From: Pirellulaceae bacterium
GTDB lineage: Bacteria > Planctomycetota > Planctomycetia > Pirellulales > Pirellulaceae
Assembly (NCBI GenBank): GCA_030744095.1
Contig: JASLRF010000561.1
Span: 1-9,214 of the forward strand
Length of the DNA stretch: 9,214 nucleotides
Reading direction: 5' to 3'
A program made the position numbers and the translations under genes. This document shows, in pieces, positions 1 to 6,475 of this stretch; position 1 is the first letter of the stretch; each line of letters begins with the position of its first letter. Below the pieces are notes generated by a model that was given only the letters and a program-made list of their open reading frames with translations, was not told where the DNA came from and did not search any database.

Positions 1-1
1 T

Positions 2-493
2 CGCACGATCGTGTTCTTCAATGACTCGGAAAAATTCCATTGGCAGAAGCCTGACGACCAGCTCTGCGACGTGCGCACCGGCGTGATCTGCTCTCCGAAT
101 AACTACGCATACGACCCAACTGATGGTCAGCTTCCGGATGGGGTGATGCGGATGACGGCATTGGCCGATTTCGATCGTTGGTCAGGCATGTCAGACGAGC
201 AATACCAGTTGGAGAAACTGCGATGGTACGATCGGATCGTTGCGTCGGCGGTTCAGTTTGTCCCGGATTTTCGCGGGCATGTCGTGGATACCGACATGTT
301 TACTCCGCGCACCATTCGCCGGTTTACCTGGCACGACAACGGAGCCGTTTATGGTGCACCGGAAAAACGACTGAACGGCACAACGCACCTCAAGAACCTC
401 TTCCTGTGCGGGACAGATCAGGGTTTCGTCGGTATCATAGGGGCCATTGTAAGCGGCATCTCAATCGCAAATCAGCATTGCTTGCGTGAATAG
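2..493 (+). CDS. CrtI/phytoene desaturase-like FAD-dependent oxidoreductase, C-terminal part (5' truncated by window)
   Basis: The reading frame is open from the first complete codon at position 2 and ends at TAG 491-493, so only the last ~163 residues are visible. The GTG at 11 is internal, not a start. The C-terminus carries the segment [20 protein letters not shown], matching the C-terminal FAD-contacting motif of the CrtI/RetSat group of flavoprotein desaturases and saturases (a hydrophobic LFLCG turn followed by a Gly-rich helix). The N-terminal dinucleotide fold would lie upstream. The family typically oxidises, saturates or isomerises polyene or acyl chains using FAD. It is followed directly by a second CrtI-like gene, so the two are probably co-transcribed and may work in sequence or as a heteromer. 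The substrate cannot be read from the sequence. Family assignment is fairly sure; the function in an acyl-chain pathway is inferred from the neighbours. Confidence 0.8.
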   Translation, partial: RTIVFFNDSEKFHWQKPDDQLCDVRTGVICSPNNYAYDPTDGQLPDGVMRMTALADFDRWSGMSDEQYQLEKLRWYDRIVASAVQFVPDFRGHVVDTDMFTPRTIRRFTWHDNGAVYGAPEKRLNGTTHLKNLFLCGTDQGFVGIIGAIVSGISIANQHCLRE

Positions 494-540
494 CCTGACG
501 ATGTCGTTCGGCCGTGCCTGCACAACTCGAGCCCCAGAAA

Positions 541-546
541 GAGAAG
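541..546 (+). promoter_or_regulatory. Candidate ribosome-binding site supporting ATG 558
   Basis: A purine-rich GAGAAG lies 11 bases before ATG 558. No comparable purine run precedes the alternative starts GTG 486 and ATG 501. It is the main sequence reason for choosing the shorter second oxidoreductase. Confidence 0.4.
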
Positions 547-557
547 ACCGCGACTCG

Positions 558-2021
558 ATGCCAAGAGACTTTCTAAAAGGCGCGCAAGACGAATACGACG
601 TGATCGTGATCGGAAGTGGTCTCGCGGGGATGACTTCCGCGAACATCCTGGGACGGGCCGGATATTCTGTGTTGTTACTCGAACAGCATTACAAGCTGGG
701 TGGTTTGGCCACTTGGTTCAAGCGGCCGGGCGGACATATTTTTGATGTTTCGTTGCACGGTTTTCCTCATGGCATGATCAAGAGCTGTCGCCGCTACTGG
801 TCAGCGGAAATTGCGGCGTCCATTGTGCCCTTGAAGAACATTCGTTTCGACAACCCGATGTTCTCTCTGACAACCACCTACAATCGAGACGATTTTACGC
901 GCCTGCTGACGGGACAGTTTCACGTGGCCCCCGAAACCGTAAAAGCCTTCTTCGATGCTGCTCGCGGGATGAATTTCTATGACGACCAGGCGATGACAAC
1001 CGGGCAGTTGTTCGAAAAATTTTTCCCCGGCCGAAAGGACGTTGTCCGTCTGCTGATGGAACCGATCGTATACGCCAACGGTTCGACCTTGGAAGATCCG
1101 GCGATTACTTACGGAATCGTGTTCTCGAATTTTATGTCCAAGGGTGTCTACACCTTCGAGGGTGGAACGGATCGCCTGATCCAGCTGATGAAAGCAGAAC
1201 TGAAGGCCAACAAGGTTGACGTTCGAATCAAGTGTGATGTCAAACAGATCAATCAGCGGCAAGGGCGTGTCGCCAGTGTAACGGTCAACGGCCGGACCAT
1301 CAAAACACGGGCGGTGATTTCCAATGCAAACCTGCAAGCGACGATCTTTCGTTTGCTCGGTGAAGAGCAGTTGGACCGGCGATTTGTCGATCAAGCTCGC
1401 GAAATGCGACTCAATAGTTCCAGCACCCAGGTTTATATGGCGCTGAAGCCCGGCGAGACGGTCGAAGAATCGACAGGCGATCTGCTGTTCAGCTCGACGG
1501 CCAACGAGTTTCGCACCGACTTGTTACTCAGCCGAGATATTACCAGCCGAACGTATTCGTTCTATTATCCCCGCACGCGACCCGAAGGACGGCAGCGAAC
1601 GCTGTTGGTCTCCAGCACCAACGCACACTACAAAGATTGGTCCGAATTGTCGGACGAAGATTACGCGGCAAGCAAACAGGACTTGATCGAAACAACATTA
1701 AGCGCGGTGGAAAAGTATTTGCCAAATATTCGGGAGCGGCTGGCACACGTTGAGGCCTCCACACCGAGAACGTTTCGCCACTACACGCGACATGTCGCCG
1801 GCGCGAGTTTTGGTACGAAATTCGAGGGACTGGCGGTGAGCCGCAGTCTGCCCGACCAGGTCAAAGGGATGTATCATGCCGGCAGTGTGGGCATCATCAT
1901 GTCGGGCTGGCTGGGCGCGATTAACTACGGCGTGATTGTCGCCAACAATGTCGATTCTATGCTGATGGTGGAGGCCACAAGTAACTCCGCCACAATAACA
2001 AAGTCGCCAACCATCTCCTAA
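558..2021 (+). CDS. CrtI/phytoene desaturase-like FAD-dependent oxidoreductase (NAD(P)-binding Rossmann fold)
   Basis: A complete flavoprotein of about 487 residues, normal for CrtI/RetSat-type enzymes. From ATG 558 it opens with [10 protein letters not shown] (GxGxxG at residues 19-24) and the ribose-binding Glu42 in LLLEQ, the classic N-terminal FAD-binding fold. A second family signature, [11 protein letters not shown], lies near residues 201-211, and the C-terminal FAD motif [10 protein letters not shown] at about 437-446. Start choice: the frame stays open to GTG 486, which would overlap the upstream stop by 8 bases, with a further ATG at 501. I prefer ATG 558 because GAGAAG at 541-546 is a plausible ribosome-binding site and the 24 extra residues look unconserved. 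No signal peptide or membrane span is evident. With the preceding CrtI-like gene and the fabZ/fabI-like genes downstream it probably acts on an acyl or polyene chain; reaction direction and substrate are unknown. Confidence 0.85.
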   Translation: MPRDFLKGAQDEYDVIVIGSGLAGMTSANILGRAGYSVLLLEQHYKLGGLATWFKRPGGHIFDVSLHGFPHGMIKSCRRYWSAEIAASIVPLKNIRFDNPMFSLTTTYNRDDFTRLLTGQFHVAPETVKAFFDAARGMNFYDDQAMTTGQLFEKFFPGRKDVVRLLMEPIVYANGSTLEDPAITYGIVFSNFMSKGVYTFEGGTDRLIQLMKAELKANKVDVRIKCDVKQINQRQGRVASVTVNGRTIKTRAVISNANLQATIFRLLGEEQLDRRFVDQAREMRLNSSSTQVYMALKPGETVEESTGDLLFSSTANEFRTDLLLSRDITSRTYSFYYPRTRPEGRQRTLLVSSTNAHYKDWSELSDEDYAASKQDLIETTLSAVEKYLPNIRERLAHVEASTPRTFRHYTRHVAGASFGTKFEGLAVSRSLPDQVKGMYHAGSVGIIMSGWLGAINYGVIVANNVDSMLMVEATSNSATITKSPTIS

Positions 2022-2039
2022 GGAGACTTTTTTGCTTTT
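2014..2039 (+). terminator. Possible weak intrinsic terminator over the stop codon of the second CrtI-like gene
   Basis: The stop TAA (2019-2021) forms the loop of a short hairpin, TCTCC-TAA-GGAGA (2014-2026), followed by C and six T residues, then GCTTTT. This resembles a rho-independent terminator, but the stem is only five base pairs, so efficiency would be doubtful. The same T-run is part of the terminal inverted repeat of the element described next, so it may instead be a property of that element. If functional, it would separate transcription of the oxidoreductases from fabZ. Confidence 0.35.
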
Positions 2040-2209
2040 GACTACGAGAAAAAGCCGGCAGCGAGCCCCTTCTCGCCTCGGAGAGGAGGATAGGATGAGG
2101 GGGCGAACTGCCAAATGAAATCAGCCACCCCTCAGGCCTTCGGCCACCTTCTCCCGAAGGGAGAAGGACATGTTCAAGGCTCTCCTAAACCTCCAAAGCA
2201 AAAAAGTCT
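2024..2209. repeat. MITE/REPIN-like palindromic element with 15-bp terminal inverted repeats
   Basis: The left end (2024-2038, AGACTTTTTTGCTTT) is the exact reverse complement of the right end (2195-2209). Inside are two REP-like units in opposite orientation. Unit 1 (about 2067-2101) has a degenerate CCTTCTC...GAGAGG stem followed by AGGAT..GATGAGGGG. Unit 2 (about 2126-2167), read on the other strand, has CCTTCTCCC...GGGAGAAGG followed by AGG..TGAGGGG. Unit 2 contains a perfect 9-bp stem (2147-2155 with 2159-2167) around a GAA loop. The spacers between ends and units also look loosely symmetrical, so the whole could fold as one long imperfect hairpin. There is no coding capacity and no clear target-site duplication. 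Paired inverted REPs (REPINs) and small non-autonomous inverted-repeat elements are known classes; the assignment here is inference. Confidence 0.6.
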
Positions 2210-2250
2210 GTGAGGAGGGAGGGCCAGAGTATCTCCACCGGCTGCAGACA

Positions 2251-2258
2251 AAGGAAGA
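2251..2258 (+). promoter_or_regulatory. Ribosome-binding site of the fabZ-like gene
   Basis: AAGGAAGA lies 9 bases before ATG 2268, a good Shine-Dalgarno match at suitable spacing. It sits about 40 bases beyond the inverted-repeat element, so the element does not supply it. Confidence 0.6.
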
Positions 2259-2267
2259 GATCGCAAT

Positions 2268-2696
2268 ATGAGTCAGGATGCAATATGGGATGCAATCCCA
2301 CATCGGCCGCCCATGTTGCTGGTTGACGAGATCGTTGAGCAGACTGACAGCACGATTGTCTGCCGCAAGACATTTGGTGAGGAGGAGTTCTTCTTTCAAG
2401 GGCACTACCCGGACCAGCCAATCGTTCCTGGGGTCATTCTCTGCGAAGCGTCCATGCAGGCCGGTGCAATTTTGTTGTCGCAGTTCTTTCAGCAAGGAGA
2501 TGGCGTGCCCGTTGTCACACGACTGAATGATGTGAAATTCAGACGGATGGTTCAGCCAGGGGAGACCGTCGATTTGGATGTCACTTTGAATGAACGTTTG
2601 GCGAACGCATTTTTCTTGACCGCCAAGGTCAAGTGCGAAGGAAGACTCGCCGTACGATTGGACTTTGCCTGTACCGTGACTTCGCCGAACGAGTAG
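2268..2696 (+). CDS. fabZ: 3-hydroxyacyl-ACP dehydratase, FabZ-type hotdog protein
   Basis: A 142-residue single hotdog-fold protein, the usual size for FabZ. The N-terminal PHRPPMLLVD (residues 11-20) matches the FabZ PHR.PFLLVD motif. FFFQGHYPDQPIVPGVILCE (41-60) holds the catalytic pair, His46 and Glu60, followed by ASMQAGA on the active-site helix. FabZ dehydrates 3-hydroxyacyl-ACP to trans-2-enoyl-ACP in the cytoplasm. The gene lies between CrtI-like oxidoreductases and a FabI-like reductase, away from any visible lipid A or core fatty-acid genes such as lpxD, lpxA or fabD. It may therefore be a pathway-specific paralogue rather than the housekeeping enzyme. The start is ATG 2268, backed by AAGGAAGA. 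Hydrophobic residues around the tunnel helix give no direct reading of chain length. Family assignment is strong; the exact substrate is not known. Confidence 0.9.
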   Translation: MSQDAIWDAIPHRPPMLLVDEIVEQTDSTIVCRKTFGEEEFFFQGHYPDQPIVPGVILCEASMQAGAILLSQFFQQGDGVPVVTRLNDVKFRRMVQPGETVDLDVTLNERLANAFFLTAKVKCEGRLAVRLDFACTVTSPNE

Positions 2697-2747
2697 TCGC
2701 CTTGCCGGCAACAGTGCCTTACAAGTTTTTAGCGAGCATTGAATCAC

Positions 2748-3554
2748 GTGATCGATTTCCTGCAACTTCAAGCAAAGACATTTGTCGTCTTCGGCGTCGC
2801 CAATCGTAAGAGCGTGGCGTATCACATTGCCAAGACCCTGGAAGAAGCCGGAGCAATTGTCGTTTACGTGGTACGTAGTCCCGAGCGACGTGAGAGTCTA
2901 GCCAAGCTGCTGATTGATCGTGAAGTCTTGGTCTGCGATGTCGAAGATCAGCAGCAGATTGATCGTGTGTGCCGTGAAGTCGCTGAGCGGCATCCGGTCG
3001 TCCACGGGTTGGTGCATTCGATTGCGTTTGCCAGCTACGAGGATGGCATGCGGCCTTTTCACGAGACTGGCAGAGCCCAATTTCTGCAGGCCGTCGATAT
3101 CTCATGCTTTTCACTGATCTGTCTTTCCAACGCGTTCAAGGACCTGTTTGATCCTGATGCATCAGTCATCGCAATTTCGATTTCGACGACACGAATGGCA
3201 AGCGAAAACTATGGGTACATGGCACCGATTAAAGCCGCGCTCGATTCGTCGTTGGCCTTTCTCACGAAGTCGTTTAGCAAATTCTCCCGCGTGCGTTTTA
3301 ACGCGGTCGGACCTGGGTTGCTGAAGACATCCGCGTCTGCCGGCATTCCTGGTTACGTCGATTCATTTCTCTTTGCGGAACAGGTGATTCCTCGCGGCCA
3401 GGCCGTGCAAACGCAAGAGGCCGCCAACGTTGCCGCATTCCTGCTCAGTCCACGATCGTCAGGCATTGTGGCTCAGACACTGGTGGTGGATGCGGGTATG
3501 TCCACTAACTATTTCGACGGTTCGGTGATTGAACGCGCGATGCGCGATCCGTAA
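2748..3554 (+). CDS. fabI: FabI-type enoyl-[acyl-carrier-protein] reductase (SDR family)
   Basis: About 268 residues from GTG 2748 (271 if TTG 2739 is used; neither start has a convincing ribosome-binding site). The cofactor motif [15 protein letters not shown] is the FabI form of the SDR glycine motif (G-[IV]-A-x3-S-[IV]-A), and VHSIAFA matches the FabI HSIGFA strand. Catalytic Tyr155 and Lys162 occur as Y-x6-K in NYGYMAPIK, and [10 protein letters not shown] corresponds to the NAISAGPIRT substrate-loop region. FabI reduces trans-2-enoyl-ACP with NAD(P)H, the step after FabZ, which lies 51 bases upstream. Oddity: the residue ten before the catalytic Tyr, Tyr146 in E. coli FabI and Phe in InhA, is Ile here, with a STTRMASE stretch unlike the usual SYLGAERA. 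A specialised acyl substrate or altered chemistry is possible. The stop codon lies inside a long perfect hairpin. Confidence 0.85.
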   Translation: MIDFLQLQAKTFVVFGVANRKSVAYHIAKTLEEAGAIVVYVVRSPERRESLAKLLIDREVLVCDVEDQQQIDRVCREVAERHPVVHGLVHSIAFASYEDGMRPFHETGRAQFLQAVDISCFSLICLSNAFKDLFDPDASVIAISISTTRMASENYGYMAPIKAALDSSLAFLTKSFSKFSRVRFNAVGPGLLKTSASAGIPGYVDSFLFAEQVIPRGQAVQTQEAANVAAFLLSPRSSGIVAQTLVVDAGMSTNYFDGSVIERAMRDP

Positions 3555-3591
3555 CAAGACCGAGCTACCGCTCGGTCTTGTTACGGATCGC
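3544..3591 (+). repeat. Perfect 22-bp hairpin overlapping the fabI-like stop codon
   Basis: The left arm 3544-3565 (ending in CCGTAACAAGACCGAGC) is the exact reverse complement of the right arm 3570-3591, with loop TACC (3566-3569). The left arm contains the last three codons and TAA stop of the fabI-like gene, so the palindrome is half coding. The apical part (CGAGC-TACC-GCTCG) and the base of the right arm belong to the dispersed intergenic repeat that follows. It could act as an mRNA 3' stabiliser or a transcription barrier. The base of the right arm continues into TCCCC rather than a T-run, so it is not a classical intrinsic terminator. Confidence 0.8.
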
Positions 3592-3637
3592 TCCCCGACC
3601 AACCTGCGGTCGGTGCCCGTCGCTAGAACTTGACTCA
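3561..3637 (+). repeat. Dispersed intergenic repeat, copy 1
   Basis: Starts with the stem-loop CGAGC-TACC-GCTCG and continues after a variable middle into a 49-base block, 3589-3637 (CGCTCCCCGA..AACCTGCGG.CGGTGCCCGTCGCT..AACTTGA.TCA). The block matches 6333-6382 at about 43 of 50 aligned positions by eye. A secondary hairpin, CCGACC (3595-3600) with GGTCGG (3608-3613), lies inside. It ends about 180 bases before the sulfatase start, on the same strand. Confidence 0.7.
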
Positions 3638-3817
3638 AATAGGACAAGTTTTCGACCATAAGGAGACTAACAACGGATCTGTCATGCTGCATCTTCTTCG
3701 CTCACGGCAGACCCTTCGTTGTGGCGGGTCCTGCAAAACGACTGGCTATCCAGTAAGATCACTTAACGCCGCGCGAAACAGCATCGCTGACAGCCGTTCC
3801 TGATCAACGGCGGATTC
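3592..3817 (+). other. Gene-free stretch before the sulfatase: repeat block, unexplained remainder and a possible coding remnant
   Basis: After the repeat block there is AAGGAG at about 3660-3664 and an ORF of only 39 codons from ATG 3684 to TGA 3801-3803. Its start, MLHLLRSRQTLRCGG, resembles the beginning of planctomycete DUF1501 proteins (ML.LL.S....C.G before a Tat-type RR) but then breaks down. It could be a decayed leader, chance, or a small leader peptide. No convincing -35/-10 pair was found. Confidence 0.25.
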
Positions 3818-5221
3818 ATGCCCAACAGCACACGACCAAATATTCTCTGGTATTGCACCGATCAGCAACGCTTCGACACGATCGGCGCCTTGGGGAACCC
3901 ACATGTCGTAACGCCCTCGATCGACCGCCTGGTTGGCGAGGGTGTGGCGTTCACGCACGCCTACTGCCAGAGCCCGATTTGTACACCGAGCCGATCCAGT
4001 TTTATGACAGGGCTTTACCCGACTCGGGTGCACAACACGCGTAACGGCAACGAGACCTTTCCTACCTGGCCCCCGGTGATCACTCGACTAATCGCCGACG
4101 CCGGTTACGAATGTGGTCTGATCGGTAAGTTCCATTTACAGAGCGCGGGGCATCGCACCGAACCGCGGATCGACGACGGTTTTTCATACTGGAAATTCAG
4201 CCATGCGCCGCGCGACGACTGGCAATCGGGGCATGACTACGCGGATTGGGTGCGAGCACAAGGGGGGGACTTGAATGCGCTCCGTGAGAGTGACACACGG
4301 GTGCCGACTGAACTGCACCAAACGACCTGGGCTTCGGAACGGGCACTGGAGTTTATTCGGCAACCGCACGACACACCTTGGTTGTTGAATGTCAATATCT
4401 ACGACCCGCACCCTCCGTTCATTCCGCCCAAGTCGTATGCCGATCGGTTTAATCCGAACAAGATGCCGGGGCCATATTTTCGCGAATCAGACTTGGCGCA
4501 GCAGGCGCGGTTGAGCGAAATCGACTTTCAGGGGATCGCCGAACGACCCGACCAGAACGCAGCGTATCTGCAACAGTCCCACTACTACGCGATGATCGCG
4601 CAGATCGATGACCAGTTCGCGAGAATCCTGGACGTTCTTGAAATAACAGGGCAACGCGACAACACGGTCATCATCTTTACCAGTGACCATGGTGAAGCGC
4701 TTGGTGACCACGGGCTATTTCAAAAAGGCTGCCGCTTTTACGAGGGCCTCGTGCGTGTTCCATTGATCTTCTCGTGGCCTGGCCGGTTTGGCAATAACGT
4801 GCGCGCGTCGGCGCTTGTTGAACTGCTGGACATGACTTCGACGATTGTCGAATTGGCGGGGCTTAATTTGCCCGATTACATGCAAGGCAGGTCGCTTCAA
4901 CCCATCTTGCGCAGCGCGGCACCGGCCGACCATTTGCGAGGATTCGTTCGTAGCGAGTACTTCGACGCACTCGATCCGTTCTTCACTGGTGGTAGCGGGG
5001 CCTACGCGACGATGTACCGTGATGCGAGATACAAACTGTCCGTGTATCACAGCCACGGCCTTGGCGAGCTCTACGATTTAGATGAAGATCCATGGGAATT
5101 CCATGACCTTTGGGATGACCCTGCGAGTCAGGCAAAGAAATCGGAACTTGTGCAGGCGAGCTTCAATGCGCATGTGCTGACGACCACCGACGTGGGGTCG
5201 CGGCGCATTGCCCCAATGTGA
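3818..5221 (+). CDS. Type I (formylglycine-dependent) sulfatase, choline-sulfatase/phosphonate-hydrolase-like, no signal peptide
   Basis: A 467-residue alkaline-phosphatase-superfamily hydrolase. RPNILWYCTDQQRFD (6-20) gives the first metal-ligand strand in the TDQQR.D variant seen in choline-sulfatase-like and phosphonate monoester hydrolase-like members. ICTPSRSSFMTGLYP holds the sulfatase signature CTPSR at 55-59, where Cys55 would be converted to formylglycine by a modifying enzyme not in this window. DPHPPFIPP (196-204) and FTSDHGEALGDHG (287-299, metal ligands Asp290/His291) complete the active site. The N-terminus goes straight into the catalytic strand, with no signal peptide or Tat motif, so a cytoplasmic location is predicted, unlike most exported planctomycete sulfatases. 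It would hydrolyse a sulfate ester or similar phospho-/phosphonoester; the substrate is unknown. The start ATG 3818 has only a weak GGCGG upstream but is the first in-frame start before the conserved strand. No coding link to the acyl cluster is evident. Confidence 0.9.
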   Translation: MPNSTRPNILWYCTDQQRFDTIGALGNPHVVTPSIDRLVGEGVAFTHAYCQSPICTPSRSSFMTGLYPTRVHNTRNGNETFPTWPPVITRLIADAGYECGLIGKFHLQSAGHRTEPRIDDGFSYWKFSHAPRDDWQSGHDYADWVRAQGGDLNALRESDTRVPTELHQTTWASERALEFIRQPHDTPWLLNVNIYDPHPPFIPPKSYADRFNPNKMPGPYFRESDLAQQARLSEIDFQGIAERPDQNAAYLQQSHYYAMIAQIDDQFARILDVLEITGQRDNTVIIFTSDHGEALGDHGLFQKGCRFYEGLVRVPLIFSWPGRFGNNVRASALVELLDMTSTIVELAGLNLPDYMQGRSLQPILRSAAPADHLRGFVRSEYFDALDPFFTGGSGAYATMYRDARYKLSVYHSHGLGELYDLDEDPWEFHDLWDDPASQAKKSELVQASFNAHVLTTTDVGSRRIAPM

Positions 5222-5231
5222 CATGAGTTGT

Positions 5232-5248
5232 TGTTCGCAGAGCGAACA
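5232..5248. terminator. Hairpin between convergent genes, possible bidirectional terminator
   Basis: TGTTCGC-AGA-GCGAACA forms a perfect 7-bp stem with a three-base loop, 10 bases after the sulfatase stop and 24 bases from the stop of the converging rhomboid gene. The position suits a bidirectional terminator, but neither strand has a T-run after the stem, so intrinsic termination is unproven. Confidence 0.45.
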
Positions 5249-5272
5249 TCGACGATCATTGACTGGCCTGCC

Positions 5273-6067
5273 CTAACGAATTCGCCTAGGGGGTGGGGAA
5301 CGCGTTTCGACGGGCGGGCGCGTTTCTCCCACGCTGCGCAGACCAAAGGCGATCACGCTGCCTGCCACAAAACCCCCAATATGTGCCCACCAGGCCACGC
5401 CACCGGTCGGCAACCCCGAGGTAATCGAACCAATCGCGTCGATGGTACCCTGAAAAAACTGCATCAAGAACCAGATTCCCAGAAAGAGCGGGGCAGGAAG
5501 TTCAATGATCTGGATGAGGAAGATGATAGGAATCAAGGTCACGACGCGCGCGTGCGGATAGAGTACGAAATATGCACCCATCACGCCCGCAATGGCACCG
5601 CTGGCACCGATCGTTGGGATTGGCGAACCGGAATTAAACGCCAGGTGCGCGCCGCTGGCCATCAGCCCACAGAACAGATAGAAGACGAAATATCCCAAAT
5701 GGCCGATGCGGTCTTCGACATTGTCTCCAAAAATGTAAAGGATCCAAACGTTGCCAAGGAAGTGCATCCACCCGCCATGCAGGAAAATGCAAGTCAACAG
5801 GGTTAACCATGGAGTAAATGGTGGCGCGGCGATCTCTCGTTGCTGAATCTGAATTTGCCCGCCGACCTGCTGCTGCTCTTCGATGGCGATTGGCTCGCCC
5901 GGCTGAAACACTCGCACCGGAATCATGCCGTACCGTTCGATTAGATCGGCGCGCCCATCGGTCTCGTCACGAAGTTGACCGATAAATGCTAACGCGCACA
6001 GGCCAATCATGGTGTAGTTAACCACCGGTGTCGTGCGCGAGGGAATGTTGTCTCGAAGAGGAATCAT
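5273..6067 (-). CDS. Rhomboid family intramembrane serine protease
   Basis: A 264-residue polytopic membrane protein. A first hydrophobic segment lies near residues 15-31 and is followed by a long, Gln-rich soluble loop (about 32-85). The six-helix rhomboid core then follows. The H-x3-N signature of TM2 is in HGGWMHFLGNVW (His102, Asn106). The nucleophile Ser156 sits in the diagnostic GASGAIAG, and the catalytic His229 in WWAHIGGFVAG. Family members cleave transmembrane segments of other membrane proteins in the cytoplasmic membrane. The C-terminus ends in a proline/arginine-rich tail. Start ATG 6065-6067 (minus strand); the best purine run upstream, GAGGA, is rather far away. It converges on the sulfatase and is divergent from the TPR-FkbM gene, so it forms its own transcription unit. 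Substrates cannot be predicted. All catalytic residues are present, so it should be active. Confidence 0.93.
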   Translation of the reverse strand: MIPLRDNIPSRTTPVVNYTMIGLCALAFIGQLRDETDGRADLIERYGMIPVRVFQPGEPIAIEEQQQVGGQIQIQQREIAAPPFTPWLTLLTCIFLHGGWMHFLGNVWILYIFGDNVEDRIGHLGYFVFYLFCGLMASGAHLAFNSGSPIPTIGASGAIAGVMGAYFVLYPHARVVTLIPIIFLIQIIELPAPLFLGIWFLMQFFQGTIDAIGSITSGLPTGGVAWWAHIGGFVAGSVIAFGLRSVGETRPPVETRSPPPRRIR

Positions 6068-6306
6068 GCTGAAATTCTAAATCCTCGATTCGACCCAAGG
6101 AGTCCATTGACACTTCACCGGTCATCGTAGCGGGATTTCGTAGAATTGCGAAGCCAAGCAATCCAGCGAGACGACGCCCTCGCACGCCAGAGTTTCACAG
6201 CAACGGCGAGTGACGTGAAATGAAGGACCAACTCTGGCCCACAACTGCCTTTCGTCAAATAGCGAGTTTCTCTAAGATTCTAGTGAGGCTGTGCCTCAGA
6301 CCGGCG

Positions 6307-6382
6307 CGAGCTATCGCTCCGTTGGGGCGGCCCGCTCCCCGAAAAACCTGCGGACGGTGCCCGTCGCTGAAAACTTGAATCA
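6307..6382 (+). repeat. Dispersed intergenic repeat, copy 2
   Basis: It begins with CGAGCTATCGCTC (12 of 13 bases as in copy 1), has a divergent middle, then a 50-base block (6333-6382) closely matching 3589-3637. Within it GCG-g-ACGG and CCGTCGC can pair as a bulged stem around TGC. It lies upstream of the TPR-FkbM start in the same orientation as copy 1 relative to its downstream gene. It follows no plus-strand gene, so it cannot simply be a terminator of one. Confidence 0.7.
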
Positions 6383-6471
6383 CTTGTAACGAAGAACCTG
6401 ATACGAGCTTTTCTGGTATGACGGTTCGGTGTCGAACCGATCGTACTGGGGCGAAACGTGAAGTCTGCCCT

Positions 6472-6475
6472 GGAG
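6472..6475 (+). promoter_or_regulatory. Ribosome-binding site supporting ATG 6487
   Basis: GGAG lies 11 bases before ATG 6487. The upstream ATG 6418 has no purine-rich site, and the codons between them overlap a hairpin (6422-6439). This favours 6487 as the true start of the TPR-FkbM gene. Confidence 0.5.

Noticed and set aside
801..1394. 197-codon minus-strand open frame opposite the second oxidoreductase
   Set aside because: The plus frame encodes a complete CrtI-like protein with FAD motifs; the antisense product has no recognisable domain and is a shadow of codon bias.
2121..2825. 234-codon minus-strand open frame across fabZ and the palindromic element
   Set aside because: It runs antisense to the FabZ catalytic motifs and through a repeat; no family features.
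4262..4268. Run of seven G residues in the sulfatase as a possible phase-variable or frameshift site
   Set aside because: The reading frame is continuous with intact motifs on both sides; one short homopolymer is not evidence for phase variation.
5228..5806. 192-codon plus-strand open frame opposite the rhomboid gene
   Set aside because: The minus-strand rhomboid carries all catalytic residues; this frame is hydrophilic low-complexity sequence with no family features.
6107..6146. TTGACA and TAGAAT as a promoter in the divergent region
   Set aside because: The spacer is 28 bases, far from the usual 16-18, so the two boxes cannot form a standard sigma-70 promoter.
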